From: Allolobophora icterica
Taxonomy: Eukaryota; Annelida; Clitellata; Crassiclitellata; Lumbricidae
NCBI GenBank assembly: GCA_963556255.1
Contig: OY744617.1
Location: forward strand, 30,821,566 to 30,885,565
Reading direction: 5' to 3'
Length of the DNA: 64,000 bases
Part shown: in pieces, positions 35,149-45,204 of the stretch
How positions within the stretch are numbered: position 1 is the stretch's first letter
How the letters are laid out: every line of letters starts with the position of its first letter
The notes under the pieces: generated by a model
Seen by the model: only the letters and a program-made list of their open reading frames with translations
Database searches by the model: none
What the model was told of the DNA's origin: nothing
Made by a program: the position numbers and the translations under genes

Positions 35149-35943
35149 CAGGGTGGGCCAGTAGGAATGCACCAACTTTGAATGGATATAACTTGAACAA
35201 TTATTACCCGAACATCGTGCCCAATATACTAAATTGAAAGTAATCATCCACTCTACTACTGTGTCAAATCTTGCACTGATATACGGCACCACTGTTATAA
35301 AATTTCGGTGCGGCGCACACCTCTCAATTTTGAATGTAAATATTGAACATCATGACGCCGCTCGCGGAAGAGGATAGAATTTTAATCCGAATTTTAAGAG
35401 CAGAAAAAGGATACAATGCACATCAGATGATGATAGAATTCCCTTCTAGAAAATGGAATAAATATGCTCTAGATCGATTGATTAAACAAATTGATGCTAC
35501 GGGAACGTCTAACAGCCGCAACTGTGGTCGCAAACGTTCTGCGCGCACAGCAGCGAACATTGCACAAGTCCAAGAGTTAATTTCCAGCCAAGACAACAAT
35601 CCAGGGACGAGTAAGAGTCCGAGCACGTGGTGGACATTATTGAGTATTTGTTTGACTGATGGTAAATTCACTCAAGATATTAATTGTTAGTACTAAGTGA
35701 CTGTTTAGAACTGACGTCTTCAGTTTCAGACTTTTGTTTTTTCTTGCAGTTTTATGGCCAGAAAATGGCACATCGAATATTAATAGCATTATCTCATAAA
35801 GTCGTAACATTATCTCGTAGATATTTTGCAGAATCAAAAAATGGATAATTATCTTCAATCTGATATATTGGACAAGACGCTCAGATAAAAATTATTCAAG
35901 TTATAAGGCGTCAAAGTTGGTGCATTCCTACTGGCCCACCCTG
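35149..35943. mobile_element. Mariner/Tc1-type element (795 bp), TA target duplication
   Basis: Starts CAGGGTGGGCCAGTAGGAAT and ends with its reverse complement. The inverted repeats are about 31 bp (through CACCAACTTTG), flanked by TA at 35,147-35,148 and 35,944-35,945. The plus-strand frame at 35,352-35,690 encodes an N-terminal helix-turn-helix-like region (LIRILRAEKGYNAHQM, CGRKRSARTAANIAQV), as in mariner-like transposases. The catalytic domain is absent, so it is non-autonomous. Confidence 0.88.
35352..35690 (+). pseudogene. Truncated mariner-like transposase, DNA-binding part
   Basis: Begins MTPLAEEDRILIRILRAEKG, followed by a likely recognition helix (KYALDRLIKQIDATGTS) and a basic GRKRSARTA linker. 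About 100 residues resemble a helix-turn-helix half. No DDE/DDD catalytic triad follows before the stop or in the rest of the 795-bp element. Residues after about 90 (STWWTLLSICL) look out of frame, consistent with an internal deletion. Confidence 0.6.
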
Positions 35944-36529
35944 TAGTTTTTATCGTCCTTACAGGGCAGTTCAAAATAGTGGGCTCGGGGTCGGAGGGCA
36001 GATTGGAATTGGGTTAGTGGCGGGAACAGGCGTCGCAAGACGTGGTCTCGATTCCCCTCGATGGCCTTGAGGAGACGGTCCTCCGCTACCCCAACCCGCT
36101 TCTCCATTGAGGCACCTCCTTCACACAAATAACCCAGGCGAGCTGTTTTGGACAGGAGCCGTTTCAGTCGTTGGCGGTCTGCTGCTGTCACGTAGCCCCA
36201 CCATGCTGGGGCTGCATACAGTAGTCGCGATATTGTTGTTGCTTCAGCAACTACGTGCAATGCCTCCCGCGAGAGACCATGTGATCTGAGTGTTCTCAGT
36301 GCATGCAGTGAACCAGTGCAGGCGCCAATGATTTCCTCAACGTGGGGAGTAGCGCTAAGGTTGTTTCTGAAGGTTACTCTGAGGATCTTCATCGATTCGA
36401 CCCGTTGAACGCCATCCAGCAGTGGTGGCTGTTCAACAGTTCCCCGCCGCATTACCAGCATCTCGTTGGACTTATTTGCATTTAGCTTGAGGTTGTTTAA
36501 TGCTGCCAAGTCCGATAGCAACATGAGTA

Positions 36530-36720
36530 GTTTTTTTAGCGTGTAGCGACATCTTGTTGATGCCAGGCCATTGACGTTGACCCTACTTTACATCGTAATC
36601 GTTAACTATTGAGTTTTTAAAGCGCTACTGTAAAGCTAAACGCAGGGCACCAGCTTGTTCACGAGCGCTGCGTCCTGTCAGAGGAGTTCCTCATGTAGTA
36701 TTTAATCAGCAGTACCACTA
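36530..36720. repeat. Unit module d with dispersed tail-like repeat
   Basis: AGCGACATCTTGTTGATGCC, then AAAGCGCTACTGTAAAGCTA and CGCAGGGCACCAGC. Paralogs at 44,400-44,600, 51,930-52,090 and 57,965-58,150. Confidence 0.75.
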
Positions 36721-36814
36721 CTGCTTCACGACAAGTTTCATAAACTAATATGTGAGTATGTAGGACTTTGTGTTGATTACAGCAACAGTCATGCACGTTC
36801 CTCACAGATATAGA

Positions 36815-37105
36815 ACCACTTGCGTCGGTTAAAACAAGGACTCCCATATACCTATAAGCCTTAAAGTCATGGAAAAGTTCTTTGTTATACCAAGAGTAGC
36901 ACTCAGTCTGTAAGTTACGCAGCAAATGAACCAAAGGATATTTACCTGAACGCCCTTCCAGATATATCAATTGCTTGCCAGACAGGAGCTTGCGAGTTTG
37001 TTGGCAAATGGCAGCATGACCGGCAGCATCTATCAAAAAGTTGACGTGGTATATGTGGACCATTGCATTCAGTCTAAAATGCCGAAGCGAAGATTGAGAG
37101 GCCTT
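36815..37105. repeat. Unit module e (UGT unit 2)
   Basis: CGTCGGTTAAAACAAGGACT is diverged from the other units. GCAAATGAACCAAAGGATAT and GTTGACGTGGTATATGTGGA align with 27,883-28,155. Confidence 0.7.
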
Positions 37106-37111
37106 TCTATG

Positions 37112-37200
<89 letters not shown>

Positions 37201-37290
37201 ATCGATCGATCGATCGATCGATCAATCAATCAATCAATCGATCGATCGATCAATCAATCAACCAATCAATCATCCAAACCAACAATCAAT
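37112..37290. repeat. (AATC)n with (GATC)n blocks
   Basis: AATC units interrupted by two perfect GATC runs (37,199-37,222 and 37,239-37,250). It directly abuts an antisense LINE-type tail, so it is probably that element's 3' tail. Confidence 0.93.
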
Positions 37291-37425
37291 CGGAATTTAT
37301 ATAGGGCCTCTTCAGTATCTCTACAGAGGCGTTCTCGACCCTGGCCAGGCGGACGAGAGTAGTGTTGAGTAACCGATAGAATGGAAGGAAAGGAAACTGG
37401 GAAACAGGCCCGAAGAGAGGGGTTT
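37291..37425 (-). mobile_element. L2-type LINE/SINE tail (antisense)
   Basis: GGAATTTATATAGGGCCTCT, CTCTACAGAGGCGTTCTCGA and CCCTGGCCAGGCGGACGAGA. Confidence 0.65.
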
Positions 37426-37427
37426 GC

Positions 37428-37650
37428 GAATGGTAACACTCTGGCCCGAAGAGCATTAGATCTTGAAAAGTCGTGTTTCGATACCGGTCTTCTCTATGTC
37501 GACTAAGCCTTCCACACCCTATGGGCAACAGCAGAACGAGCGGGCGGCTTACAGGCATTAAATACGATCTTGATAATTGTACTGTCATGTTTCAATTGCT
37601 ACGATGTAACTTAGTGCGATTTGCCAGTTTTGTTGTCAACAAACACGATT
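37428..37650 (+). mobile_element. tRNA-derived SINE family X
   Basis: GCGAATGGTAACACTCTGGC, then TCGTGTTTCGATACCGG (altered B box), same body as 17,205-17,480, ending in AACACGATTATTAATATTA. Confidence 0.65.
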
Positions 37651-37651
37651 A

Positions 37652-37920
37652 TTAATATTATTATTATTATTATTACTACTACCACCACCACCACCACCAC
37701 CACCACCACCACCACCACCACCACCACCACCACCACCACCACCACCACCACCACCACCACCACCACCACCACCAACACCACCACCACCACCACCACCACC
37801 ACCGCCACCACCACCACCACCACCACCACCACCATTGCACCACCACCACTACTACTACTAATACTACTAATACTAATACTAATATTACTGCTACTATTAC
37901 TACTATTATAATTATTAACT
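37652..37920. repeat. (ACC)n trinucleotide array
   Basis: ATT then about 55 ACC units (37,675-37,840), then ACT/AAT units. The Thr-, Val- and Trp-rich frames are repeat translations. Confidence 0.97.
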
Positions 37921-38104
37921 CCAGAGGTCTCAAGGATTTCTCCCACATTTTCCACATATTCTGTATTATATTGTGATAGACCATGTTCCGCCAGCGTCTA
38001 AACCGATAAAAAGGACTTCAACGGCTTACGTTGTAGTTGGGAAGATCGGGTGGTGATGGAGAGGACTAGCCACCATCTTTCGTATGACGAGGCTGAGAAA
38101 AACA

Positions 38105-38391
38105 ACTTGCTAGGCATTTTATAACCATGGTTTCTCCTGAAGTTAACCTAAGGGATTGCTCTTTTCTCCCCCTTCTTCTTCTTCTTCTTCTTCTTCTTCT
38201 TCTCCTTCTCCTTCTTCTTCTTCTTCTTCTTCTTCTTCTTCTTCTTCTTCTTCTTCTTCTTCTTCTTCTTCTTCTTCTTCTTCTTCTTCTTCTTCTTCTT
38301 CTTCTTCTTCTTCCTCTCCTTCTCCTTCTTCTTCAGCTCATTTAATTTCTTGCATGTCTGACGTTAATTTGAATGTTGCAGGTTCCTGTCG
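38105..38391 (+). promoter_or_regulatory. Expanded CTT polypyrimidine tract and 3' splice acceptor of UGT copy 2
   Basis: Module f (TTGCTAGGCATTTTATAACC), then about 155 nt of nearly pure CTT at 38,175-38,330, then TTGAATGTTGCAG with AG at 38,380-38,381. TCTGACGTTAATTT is a possible branch point. The predicted exon starts at 38,382, 10 nt before the ATG. This tract is by far the longest and purest among the copies. Confidence 0.75.
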
Positions 38392-39948
38392 ATGGGTGCA
38401 GAGACGATGCGTTGCCTTGCAAGTGTGTTGATCTTACTGAAGGCTTTCCAAGCTGCCTCGGGGGCAAAGATCCTCATGAAATCGGCGCAATTTGGTAGCC
38501 ACATATTAGAACACATCTCACTCGGCGAAGAACTTGCATCGAGAGGTCACGAAGTCTATATGGCAATCGGGTCACGCTACCCTAACAAAGCCAACATTGA
38601 AAAACGAGGAATAAAGACGCTTCCCTATGAGATTCCCGATGGTGTATTATACGGCGTCTCGGAAGAATTTGAAAAAATGATGGCGGATGTCATATTCGAT
38701 CAGAACGACGATAAGCTGGCTGCCTCAAGTATCAATGCATCCAAGCTTGCCAATGACGACTGTGCCTACACGATGGCGGACCAGGCATTTCTGGAGAATG
38801 TGAAACAGTTGAAGTTCGACCTGGCGATAGTTGAACCGTTCGTTCCCAGTCCGTGCAATCTGATCCTGCCAAAATACTTCGGAACACCTTTCGTCACGAA
38901 TTCCGGAATGTTTATTCCGTGGCACATTCGCATCCCAGCGCTGCCGTCATTTGTTAATTTCTGGTCTGTCTGGACGGATTTGTCGGATATAACGCTAACA
39001 TCCAGGTTGAGCAACTTATTCACGTATGTGGCCATTGACTTCATATTCTCCAAGTTTTCGCCAGTCAATAACACGCTCTTAGAACGCTATGCCCCGGAAT
39101 ACAATTCGTGGAACGACCTACTGCGTCAATCACAGTTGTTCTTGGTAGGGCGTGATCATCATCTTGGCCCTCCGTTTCCACAAATGCCTAATTATATCTC
39201 GGTGGCTGGGCTGACCGCCACTAAACCAAAGAGACTACCAAAAGACTTGGAAGATGTAGCGGAAAAATCAGATGGTATAATTTTGTTGAGTTTCGGATCG
39301 ACTGCCTACTACTTTCCCAAAGATGTCGTTGTTAAATTCCTTGAATCGTTTTCCAAACTGAACCAGACTGTTCTGGTTAAGTTCTTCATTCCCGATGGCG
39401 TTAAAGTTCCACAGAATGTTAAAGTATTCTCGTGGTTGCCTCAAAACGACATTCTCGGGCACCCCAAAACAAAGGTCTTTATTACCCATTGTGGAATAAA
39501 CGGTCAACACGAAGCGCTGTATAATGCTGTTCCGATGATTGGATTTCCACTGTTTGCTGAACAGCACACGAACTGCCATCGAAATTACAAGAAGGGATTC
39601 GGGTTGGAGATGAAGATACAGGATTTCACGTCCGATCAACTCTTCCTCAGCATCCAAGAGGTTCTCAACAATCCCAAATATCGGTCGACGATCGGAAAAG
39701 CATCGGAGGTGTTTCGGGATCAACCGATGAATGCTCGCGAGAGAGGAGCATTCTGGGTGGAACACGTGATCAGACACGGAGGAAGACACCTGCGCATGGC
39801 GGCAATGGATCTTCCTCTGTATCAGTTCCTCATGCTAGATGTGTTGTTCGTCATCGGAGTCGGTGTTGTTGCTGTTCTGCTTCTGTTAAGAAGTGTCTTG
39901 AGGTGCCTTTGCAAAAGGTCTGCAGTGACGAAGTTTAAAACCAGTTGA
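38392..39948 (+). CDS. UDP-glycosyltransferase, copy 2
   Basis: 518 residues, collinear with copy 1 without gaps. Signal peptide (about 1-24), GSHILEH with His37, FDLAIVEPF with Glu148 at the usual Asp position, UGT signature WLPQNDILGHPKTK to PLFAEQ, transmembrane helix at about 480-500 and KFKTS ER-retrieval tail. It groups with copy 4 at residues about 78-115 (LPYEIPDGV; MADVIFDQN) and 330-345 (VKFFIPDGVKVPQ), but with copy 3 at about 258-265 (GPPFPQMP). It has specific changes such as HTNCHRNYKKG. The sequence predicts a functional protein; substrate unknown. Confidence 0.95.
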   Translation: MGAETMRCLASVLILLKAFQAASGAKILMKSAQFGSHILEHISLGEELASRGHEVYMAIGSRYPNKANIEKRGIKTLPYEIPDGVLYGVSEEFEKMMADVIFDQNDDKLAASSINASKLANDDCAYTMADQAFLENVKQLKFDLAIVEPFVPSPCNLILPKYFGTPFVTNSGMFIPWHIRIPALPSFVNFWSVWTDLSDITLTSRLSNLFTYVAIDFIFSKFSPVNNTLLERYAPEYNSWNDLLRQSQLFLVGRDHHLGPPFPQMPNYISVAGLTATKPKRLPKDLEDVAEKSDGIILLSFGSTAYYFPKDVVVKFLESFSKLNQTVLVKFFIPDGVKVPQNVKVFSWLPQNDILGHPKTKVFITHCGINGQHEALYNAVPMIGFPLFAEQHTNCHRNYKKGFGLEMKIQDFTSDQLFLSIQEVLNNPKYRSTIGKASEVFRDQPMNARERGAFWVEHVIRHGGRHLRMAAMDLPLYQFLMLDVLFVIGVGVVAVLLLLRSVLRCLCKRSAVTKFKTS

Positions 39949-40184
39949 TAGCCATTTGCACTTATTCCTGTGGTTGAAACAATTGAATTCCTTCTATTGT
40001 GCAACTCTTAGTACTTGACGCCAGTAGGTGACGTTATAAAGGATTTCGAATGGCTTTATGAAATGTCGAAACTACATTACATTTCATAATATTACACAAC
40101 ATTCCATTAACATTTCGTTGACTACGAATATAGCACTCCGATAGAACTGATTTTTTACGAATTTGCTAAACACCTTGAACATGG

Positions 40185-40190
40185 AATAAA
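40185..40190 (+). terminator. Polyadenylation signal AATAAA of UGT copy 2
   Basis: ATGGAATAAATTTTAATATT, about 240 nt after the stop codon, at the position conserved in copies 3 and 4. No second UGT 3'-end relic follows this copy. Confidence 0.6.
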
Positions 40191-40366
40191 TTTTAATATT
40201 ATTTCATTATTGCTCCTGTGACAGATGTTAAAATTGGCTCGGCGTTTACACTTACCCCGATAAAATAGTTTTAAATAAAAACAGTGGCAAGAAATCGTCT
40301 TTATTCACATTTTGTAATCGTTAATAGTCTTAAGGTAGAAGTTTTCCTTTCTGCACAAACGACCAT

Positions 40367-40367
<1 letters not shown>

Positions 40368-40458
<91 letters not shown>

Positions 40459-40530
40459 TATAATAATAATTATAGTAATAATAGTAATAATAATAATAAT
40501 AATAATTATAATAATAAAAATTATGTATTC
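40368..40530. repeat. (TAA)n microsatellite
   Basis: TAA array with a few TTA/TAG interruptions, at the position equivalent to the tract at 30,738. Confidence 0.95.
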
Positions 40531-40629
40531 GTGATTATTTACAGGCTCACTCACTAACCGAAGTAAACAACATTGAACATATCACAGTTTTACTGTACAA
40601 TCAAGATCTTGTAGAATGCACGTCTTGGC

Positions 40630-40775
40630 AGCCTGTCAGGCGCCTTCTCATTTTACACCTGCCCCTTAGGGAGTGGAAGGCTGAGACAACCTCTACGGAG
40701 CTTAACGGGTTTCGAACCTCCTCTTTCAAAATCTTGTGTTCTTCGGGCGTTACAATTCATCTATCCTCTCCTCCT
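40630..40775 (-). mobile_element. tRNA-derived SINE family X (antisense)
   Basis: Contains TAACGGGTTTCGAACCTCCT (inverted B box) and CTTGTGTTCTTCGGGCGTTA. Orthologous to 31,090-31,238. Confidence 0.65.
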
Positions 40776-40784
40776 ATGATAGAA

Positions 40785-40925
40785 CATTGACGATGCTGAG
40801 CAATTGTGATTGCAGAATTGATAGCACAACGTCTCTAAGCTGCAGTTATTTCGGGGAGCCTCGAGCGGGTAGTCTCTGCGTTACAGGCCGAGCGCTCTAA
40901 CCCATCCTCTATCGTGCCCCTGTCG
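40785..40925 (-). mobile_element. tRNA-derived SINE family Y (antisense)
   Basis: Minus strand: GGGCACGATAGAGGATGGGT, TAGAGCGCTCGGCCTGTAAC and a TCACAATTGCTCAGCATCG body. Confidence 0.65.
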
Positions 40926-41019
40926 CGTATCAAACGCGGCCTGCGTACGACCTTAATATATCTCACCACGCTATATTTGCAATCTCTGTTGGTAACTGTA
41001 CAAGAGAGATAGCTGTTCC

Positions 41020-41580
41020 CAGTGTTGTGTAAACTCACACAAGAAATTAGTTAAATCAAAACTCAACTCATGCACCTCAAAATAAGTTTAAACTCAAACT
41101 CAACTCATCCTAAGTGAAATGAGTTAACTCAAACTCACTTGTTAAATGAGTTAACTCATAAACTCACACGTTTCATACTAGCACGTTCTAATCGAGCAAC
41201 AATTTTTCCATCACGCCTACTTGTAACAGAAAAATATTTTCCAGCAAGAATACACGGTACTTGAGCCATATTGTTCTTAACTGTTCACAATATACAAAAT
41301 ATGCAGTGCTTAAATACTGTCCGCTAGCAGTCACCACTCACCAGTATGGAAAGCCGACGATGTAAAAAAAGGCTTGTTTCAACATAATATGTGCCGAGTG
41401 CCGAAGAGTGAGTTGAGTTTAAAATAATTGACAGTTACAACTCAAACTCACAGAAAATATGAGTTAACTCAAACTCATAACTCACACTCTTTAAGGTGAG
41501 TAAACTCAAACTCATAAATCACAGCAAGTGAGTTAACTCGTTAGTTTAAACTCATATGAGTTAACTCATACCCAACACTG
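41020..41580. mobile_element. hAT-like MITE with 8-bp target duplication
   Basis: Ends CAGTGTTGTGTA and TACCCAACACTG form a near-perfect terminal inverted repeat of hAT type. Identical 8-mers GCTGTTCC flank it at 41,012-41,019 and 41,581-41,588. The outer thirds are dense in GAGTTAACTC palindromes and ACTCAAACTCA words on both sides, so the whole element can fold back. At 561 bp, no transposase. Confidence 0.92.
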
Positions 41581-41614
41581 GCTGTTCCAAAAAAAACTGC
41601 TTCAATCTTTAAGA

Positions 41615-41639
41615 CCCTTAGGGAATGAAGTACCTCAGG
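41615..41639 (+). repeat. LINE-type 3' hairpin
   Basis: CCCTTAGGGAATGAAGTACC then TCAGG. A diverged copy of the hairpin found at 41,763, 50,071, 60,996 and (antisense) 45,209. Confidence 0.5.
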
Positions 41640-41762
41640 ACAAAACATGACTCTAAGGCTCTTCAGCGCTGCAATGCAGTTCCTTTTCTAGTATCTTTTC
41701 ACCGATAAATACGTCTGCGATGACTAGCCATTCCAGAAGAAAGCTTCCAAAATATTTTCAAT

Positions 41763-41830
41763 CCTGAGGGATCATTTGTACCTCGGTTAAAAATAACAAT
41801 AAAATTAATAATAATAATAATAATAATAAC

Positions 41831-41904
<74 letters not shown>
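41763..41904 (+). mobile_element. 3' end of endonuclease-type LINE: hairpin plus (AAT)n tail
   Basis: CCTGAGGGATCATTTGTACC then TCGG and an A-rich start leading to about 35 AAT units. Equivalent to the 3' UTR of the antisense copy at 45,205-46,000. Confidence 0.6.
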
Positions 41905-41906
<2 letters not shown>

Positions 41907-41924
41907 TCCAGTTAAATATCCAGT

Positions 41925-42493
41925 GGTTACAGGCTACACTGCCCATGCGTCAACCCCCGCACTCCAGTCCGCCATTCTAATTCGATGCATGGTAGTAGCT
42001 GATCCCCACCTGGAGGAGCTGCTGATATCCGCAGGGAGACACATCCATCTTGTGTCGACCCATTGCCAACAAAAGAGGCGATCTGGGACGGACCGGTCAT
42101 TGAGGTGGACAGATCGACGATTTTGGCGGGTGTCGACACACCGTTGGACCGGGTGCGATTGCTTGCGGTCGGATTTCCCCATTTCGTGGACTGGCTGTCA
42201 GTTCTGCCGATTCCTTCGGGCGGTCTGTGCTTGAGTAACGAGGCTTTACGGGTCGCCGTCGGCCTCCTGCTGGGTCTCGGTCTCTCTGGCCCCCACCGAT
42301 GTGGCTGCGGCGAATTGGTGGGCCAGGACGGCCAAACGGCCGTGTCTGTCGATTGGCGTTCGGGCGAGCTCTTCGCCATCTCGACATCAATGACATAGTC
42401 TGGCGAGCCCTTCGAAATGCTGATGTCCCGGGTACGAAGGAGCCACCAGGCTTGTTCCGTACAGATGGGAAGAGGCAATCTTTCTCGTTTTAA
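41925..42493 (+). mobile_element. LINE fragment with CCHC/restriction-like endonuclease region (plus strand)
   Basis: GC-rich island. The frame from about 42,063 reads HFVDWLSVLPIPSGGLCLSN and EALRVAVGLLLGLGL, then HRCGCGEL (start of a CCHC finger). A frameshift near 42,330 moves to GRALRHLDINDIVWRALRNA and KEPPGLFRTDGKR. The order matches the antisense copy at 45,265-46,000, but the element stops just before the PD..D endonuclease core. A 183-codon minus-strand frame over the same bases is a shadow. Confidence 0.7.
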
Positions 42494-42514
42494 TTCTTCG
42501 ATTTTTGAACTATA

Positions 42515-43410
42515 TGCGCCGCATGAATGAGTTGTAACGTTGATGGCGCCACTCTTGTCTTCCAGCTGACTGCGTTTGAATTTTACAAACTTGTTTCATC
42601 TTTCAAGTCCTCATACTTTACAGTTTGACTTCGTACGAGCTCTGCTTTACCTTGGACCACTATTCAACAAGATCAGGTGATTGCCTTTCTTTGGTCGTAT
42701 GATGACTCGTATCTAAAACAAAAACTGTTCCTGGTGAACGAGCTCTTTTCTCCAGTGCTGAACTAGGGTATGGCATTTTCTCCCTGTATTGTTCCTGCTC
42801 ATTCGCTTATAAATGTCAATTCGTGTTATCAACTTAAGAAGTGCCTTTCAAACTTGTTAATGCACTTCTCTGCTTCAGAGTTCGACTTAGATGTTGACCT
42901 AATTACGAACTGGGCTAGTTGTAGCATAGGTTAAATGTACGTTAGACATCAACGTGATAGAAAGCACAAGCTAATGATAATAATGTAATTGTGAATGACA
43001 TAAAGAATTAGCCAATAATACGCACGCCGCACACTGAAGCGGGACAAACGATGGACTAATAGAGACAGTTGACAGAGAGACCCATTCACACAGACATAGG
43101 GGCCCTATACAGACTGGCAGACGGCCGGACGGATGGAGTACAGACAGATACACAAAAAAGACGGAGAGACGGACAGACAGACGGACGGACAGACACACAG
43201 ATTTGCACACACAGACACTCAAGAATGCAGACACACAGACGGATATTAACGAGTACGAAAAGCCACAATTTTTTTCACTTGAATTTTGCAAGCACAACAA
43301 ACTACAATGCGAGTTATCTGGGTCAGGTCAAGTCATGTATTTGATGAGTGCACAAACATTCTGACACACGAAAGCACACACACGCACACATATTACAACG
43401 GTTTAGTAGA
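42515..43410. repeat. Proximal edge of the UGT duplication unit (copy at UGT 3)
   Basis: ATGAATGAGTTGTAACGTTG, CAGCTGACTGCGTTTGAATT and TTCGTACGAGCTCTGCTTTA, later a CAGA/CGGA tract (43,140-43,240) and GGTCAAGTCATGTATTTGAT. Collinear with 25,895-26,370 but with about 400 bp of extra unique sequence at 42,660-43,060. No gene recognised. Confidence 0.7.
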
Positions 43411-43514
43411 CGGTACACAGCCACAAAGTGTGTAGTGCGGGTGTGATATTTATGTCAACATAAGGCACTACAGCTCCATTGTGAGATAGGCCTACTTACA
43501 TTAAGTGTCTTTAA

Positions 43515-43748
43515 TGTATAGTTGCATACATGTATGCAAATATGCAAGAATGTATAAATAAATACATGCATACGTACATAAACATAAATGCAAACATAAA
43601 TACATGTATGTATAGTGTGTATCACGCATACATGCACAAATACATACATGCACACATATATGTGTATACATGCATACATACATTGCACACACTGCACACA
43701 TTGCACACACAGATACAATATATACATACATTCATACACACTTACATG

Positions 43749-43802
<54 letters not shown>

Positions 43803-43915
43803 TACACATATACGTTCATACATACATATATTCATTGCGTACATACAAACTTGCATGCACATGCATGCATACATACACGGCATACATGCATACGTACGTA
43901 TATGCATATATACAA
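43515..43915. repeat. CATA and (TA)n microsatellites (module b)
   Basis: Imperfect CATA tract with a (TA)n core at 43,751-43,798. Confidence 0.93.
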
Positions 43916-43954
43916 ACGACGCAATTGACACGTGTTCTTATATAACTGTGTGCA

Positions 43955-44600
43955 TCCGGTGCATTCGACTAGAATGCCCTGCTGTGTATTCAGCCTTGAG
44001 TTTTTGTGTGTGGATTGCGTTCTGACAGGCGCAGCTCTAAGAAGCGCCCAATATGATTCAGCAAAACTGTTGTCCCACATTTTGATCCTCTTGTATGCGC
44101 ATGCCTATCGACCTGAATATTATAAGTCTACTTTAAACGTGTCACAACAGAGCAAGAAGGACGAGGCCAAGTATTTTCGCATAGCCTTGCTAGTCGTCTT
44201 TCTAAGGATTTCAACCTGTTTGAGAAGACAGCCTACATGATATGAGGTAAGGAAAGGAAGGCAAGGTAAGGTAAGAGTAAAGCATAAGGTAAGGGTATCA
44301 TGCGCCTTTTAAAATAGCCACAGAGATGTAGACGTGGTCCGTAGTCTATTTACCGAACGTCCGAGAACTGATGATTTTGTCTATCTATTTTTTAGTAAAA
44401 TTTGTAGTCTTTAGCAACATGAGTAGATTTTAGCTTTTAACAACATCTTTTTGATACCAGGCCATTGGAGTTGTCCGTACCTTACATCATGATCGTAAAC
44501 TATCGAGTTTCTAAATCATTATTGGAAAGCCAGGCCCACGGCACCAGCTAGTCACGAGCGCTGCGTCCTATCAGAGCGGTTGTCCATTTGACATTCAATC
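43955..44600. repeat. Unit modules c and d (UGT unit 3)
   Basis: AGCTCTAAGAAGCGCCCAAT, ACTGTTGTCCCACATTTTGA, GACGTGGTCCGTAGTCTATT and CACGGCACCAGCTAGTCACG align with the other units. No LINE insert here. Confidence 0.75.
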
Positions 44601-44689
44601 AGCAGTCCCATTACTGGTTCACGAAGAGTTTTATAAGCTTATTTGTAAGTAAGTAGGACTTGGGTGTGTATTACAGCAAGATTGATGCA

Positions 44690-45110
44690 TATTCTTCATA
44701 GATAGGAACCACTCGCATCGGTTATGCCAGTGACTTCTATACCCCTTAAAGCTTAAAGGTATCTAGAAGTTCTTTGTAATACCAAGAGTAGCAGACAGCC
44801 TCTAAGATACGGAGCAAATGAAGGAATACATGTATTTAGAAGTTCTTTGCTGTACCAAGGAAGCACTGATTGTCAGTAAGTAGCACAACAAATAAACCAA
44901 AGGATATAAGCCTTTCCTAGATATGAAAATTGCTAGCCAAACAGGTGGTTGTGGATCACTGGCCCTTGGTAGAAAAAGGACAGACGGATGCAGCATTCAT
45001 CAATGTGTCGACGTGGAATATGAGATCATCTGCGTTCTGCTCTAAAACGCCGTCATGTTTCAATTCTTTCAATGTTACCTACTGCGTTTGGTTTTTCAGT
45101 GAGCTTGTCA
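44690..45110. repeat. Unit module e (UGT unit 3), internally duplicated
   Basis: TCGCATCGGTTATGCCAGTG, TCATCAATGTGTCGACGTGG, then a SINE-like end TCAATTAACACGATTATTA. AGAAGTTCTTTG..TACCAAG occurs twice (44,767 and 44,840), a local duplication of about 75 bp. Confidence 0.65.
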
Positions 45111-45117
45111 ATTAACA

Positions 45118-45119
45118 CG

Positions 45120-45188
<69 letters not shown>

Positions 45189-45190
45189 TT
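45118..45190. repeat. (TTA)n microsatellite
   Basis: About 22 TTA units. They face the T-rich 3' end of the antisense LINE that begins at 45,205 and represent its (AAT)n tail. Confidence 0.93.
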
Positions 45191-45204
45191 TATATCTTTT
45201 TTTT

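Larger units (their letters stand above)
34976..36519 (-). mobile_element. Jockey-superfamily LINE fragment, split by a mariner-like element
   Basis: Minus-strand frame from about 36,519 with LNANKSNEMLVMRRG, RLLYAAPAWWGYV, DRQRLKRLLSKTARLGYL and DHVLRRLFPP, the C-terminal part of the same LINE group as 31,239-32,355. At 35,944 the frame is broken by the mariner-like element. It resumes exactly at 35,146, with IPRALYKQKTS and a stop near 35,111. In the paralogous units the flanks (TAGTTGTTA and GCAACATGAGTAG) are contiguous, so this is an insertion into module d. Confidence 0.8.

Noticed and set aside
39268..39789. 173-codon minus-strand frame inside UGT copy 2 (and similar frames in other copies)
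   Set aside because: Antisense shadow of a conserved coding region; no independent motif.
41927..42478. 183-codon minus-strand frame as a host gene
   Set aside because: It overlaps a plus-strand LINE fragment whose order of motifs matches 45,265-46,000; the minus frame has no recognisable domain and is a GC-rich shadow.
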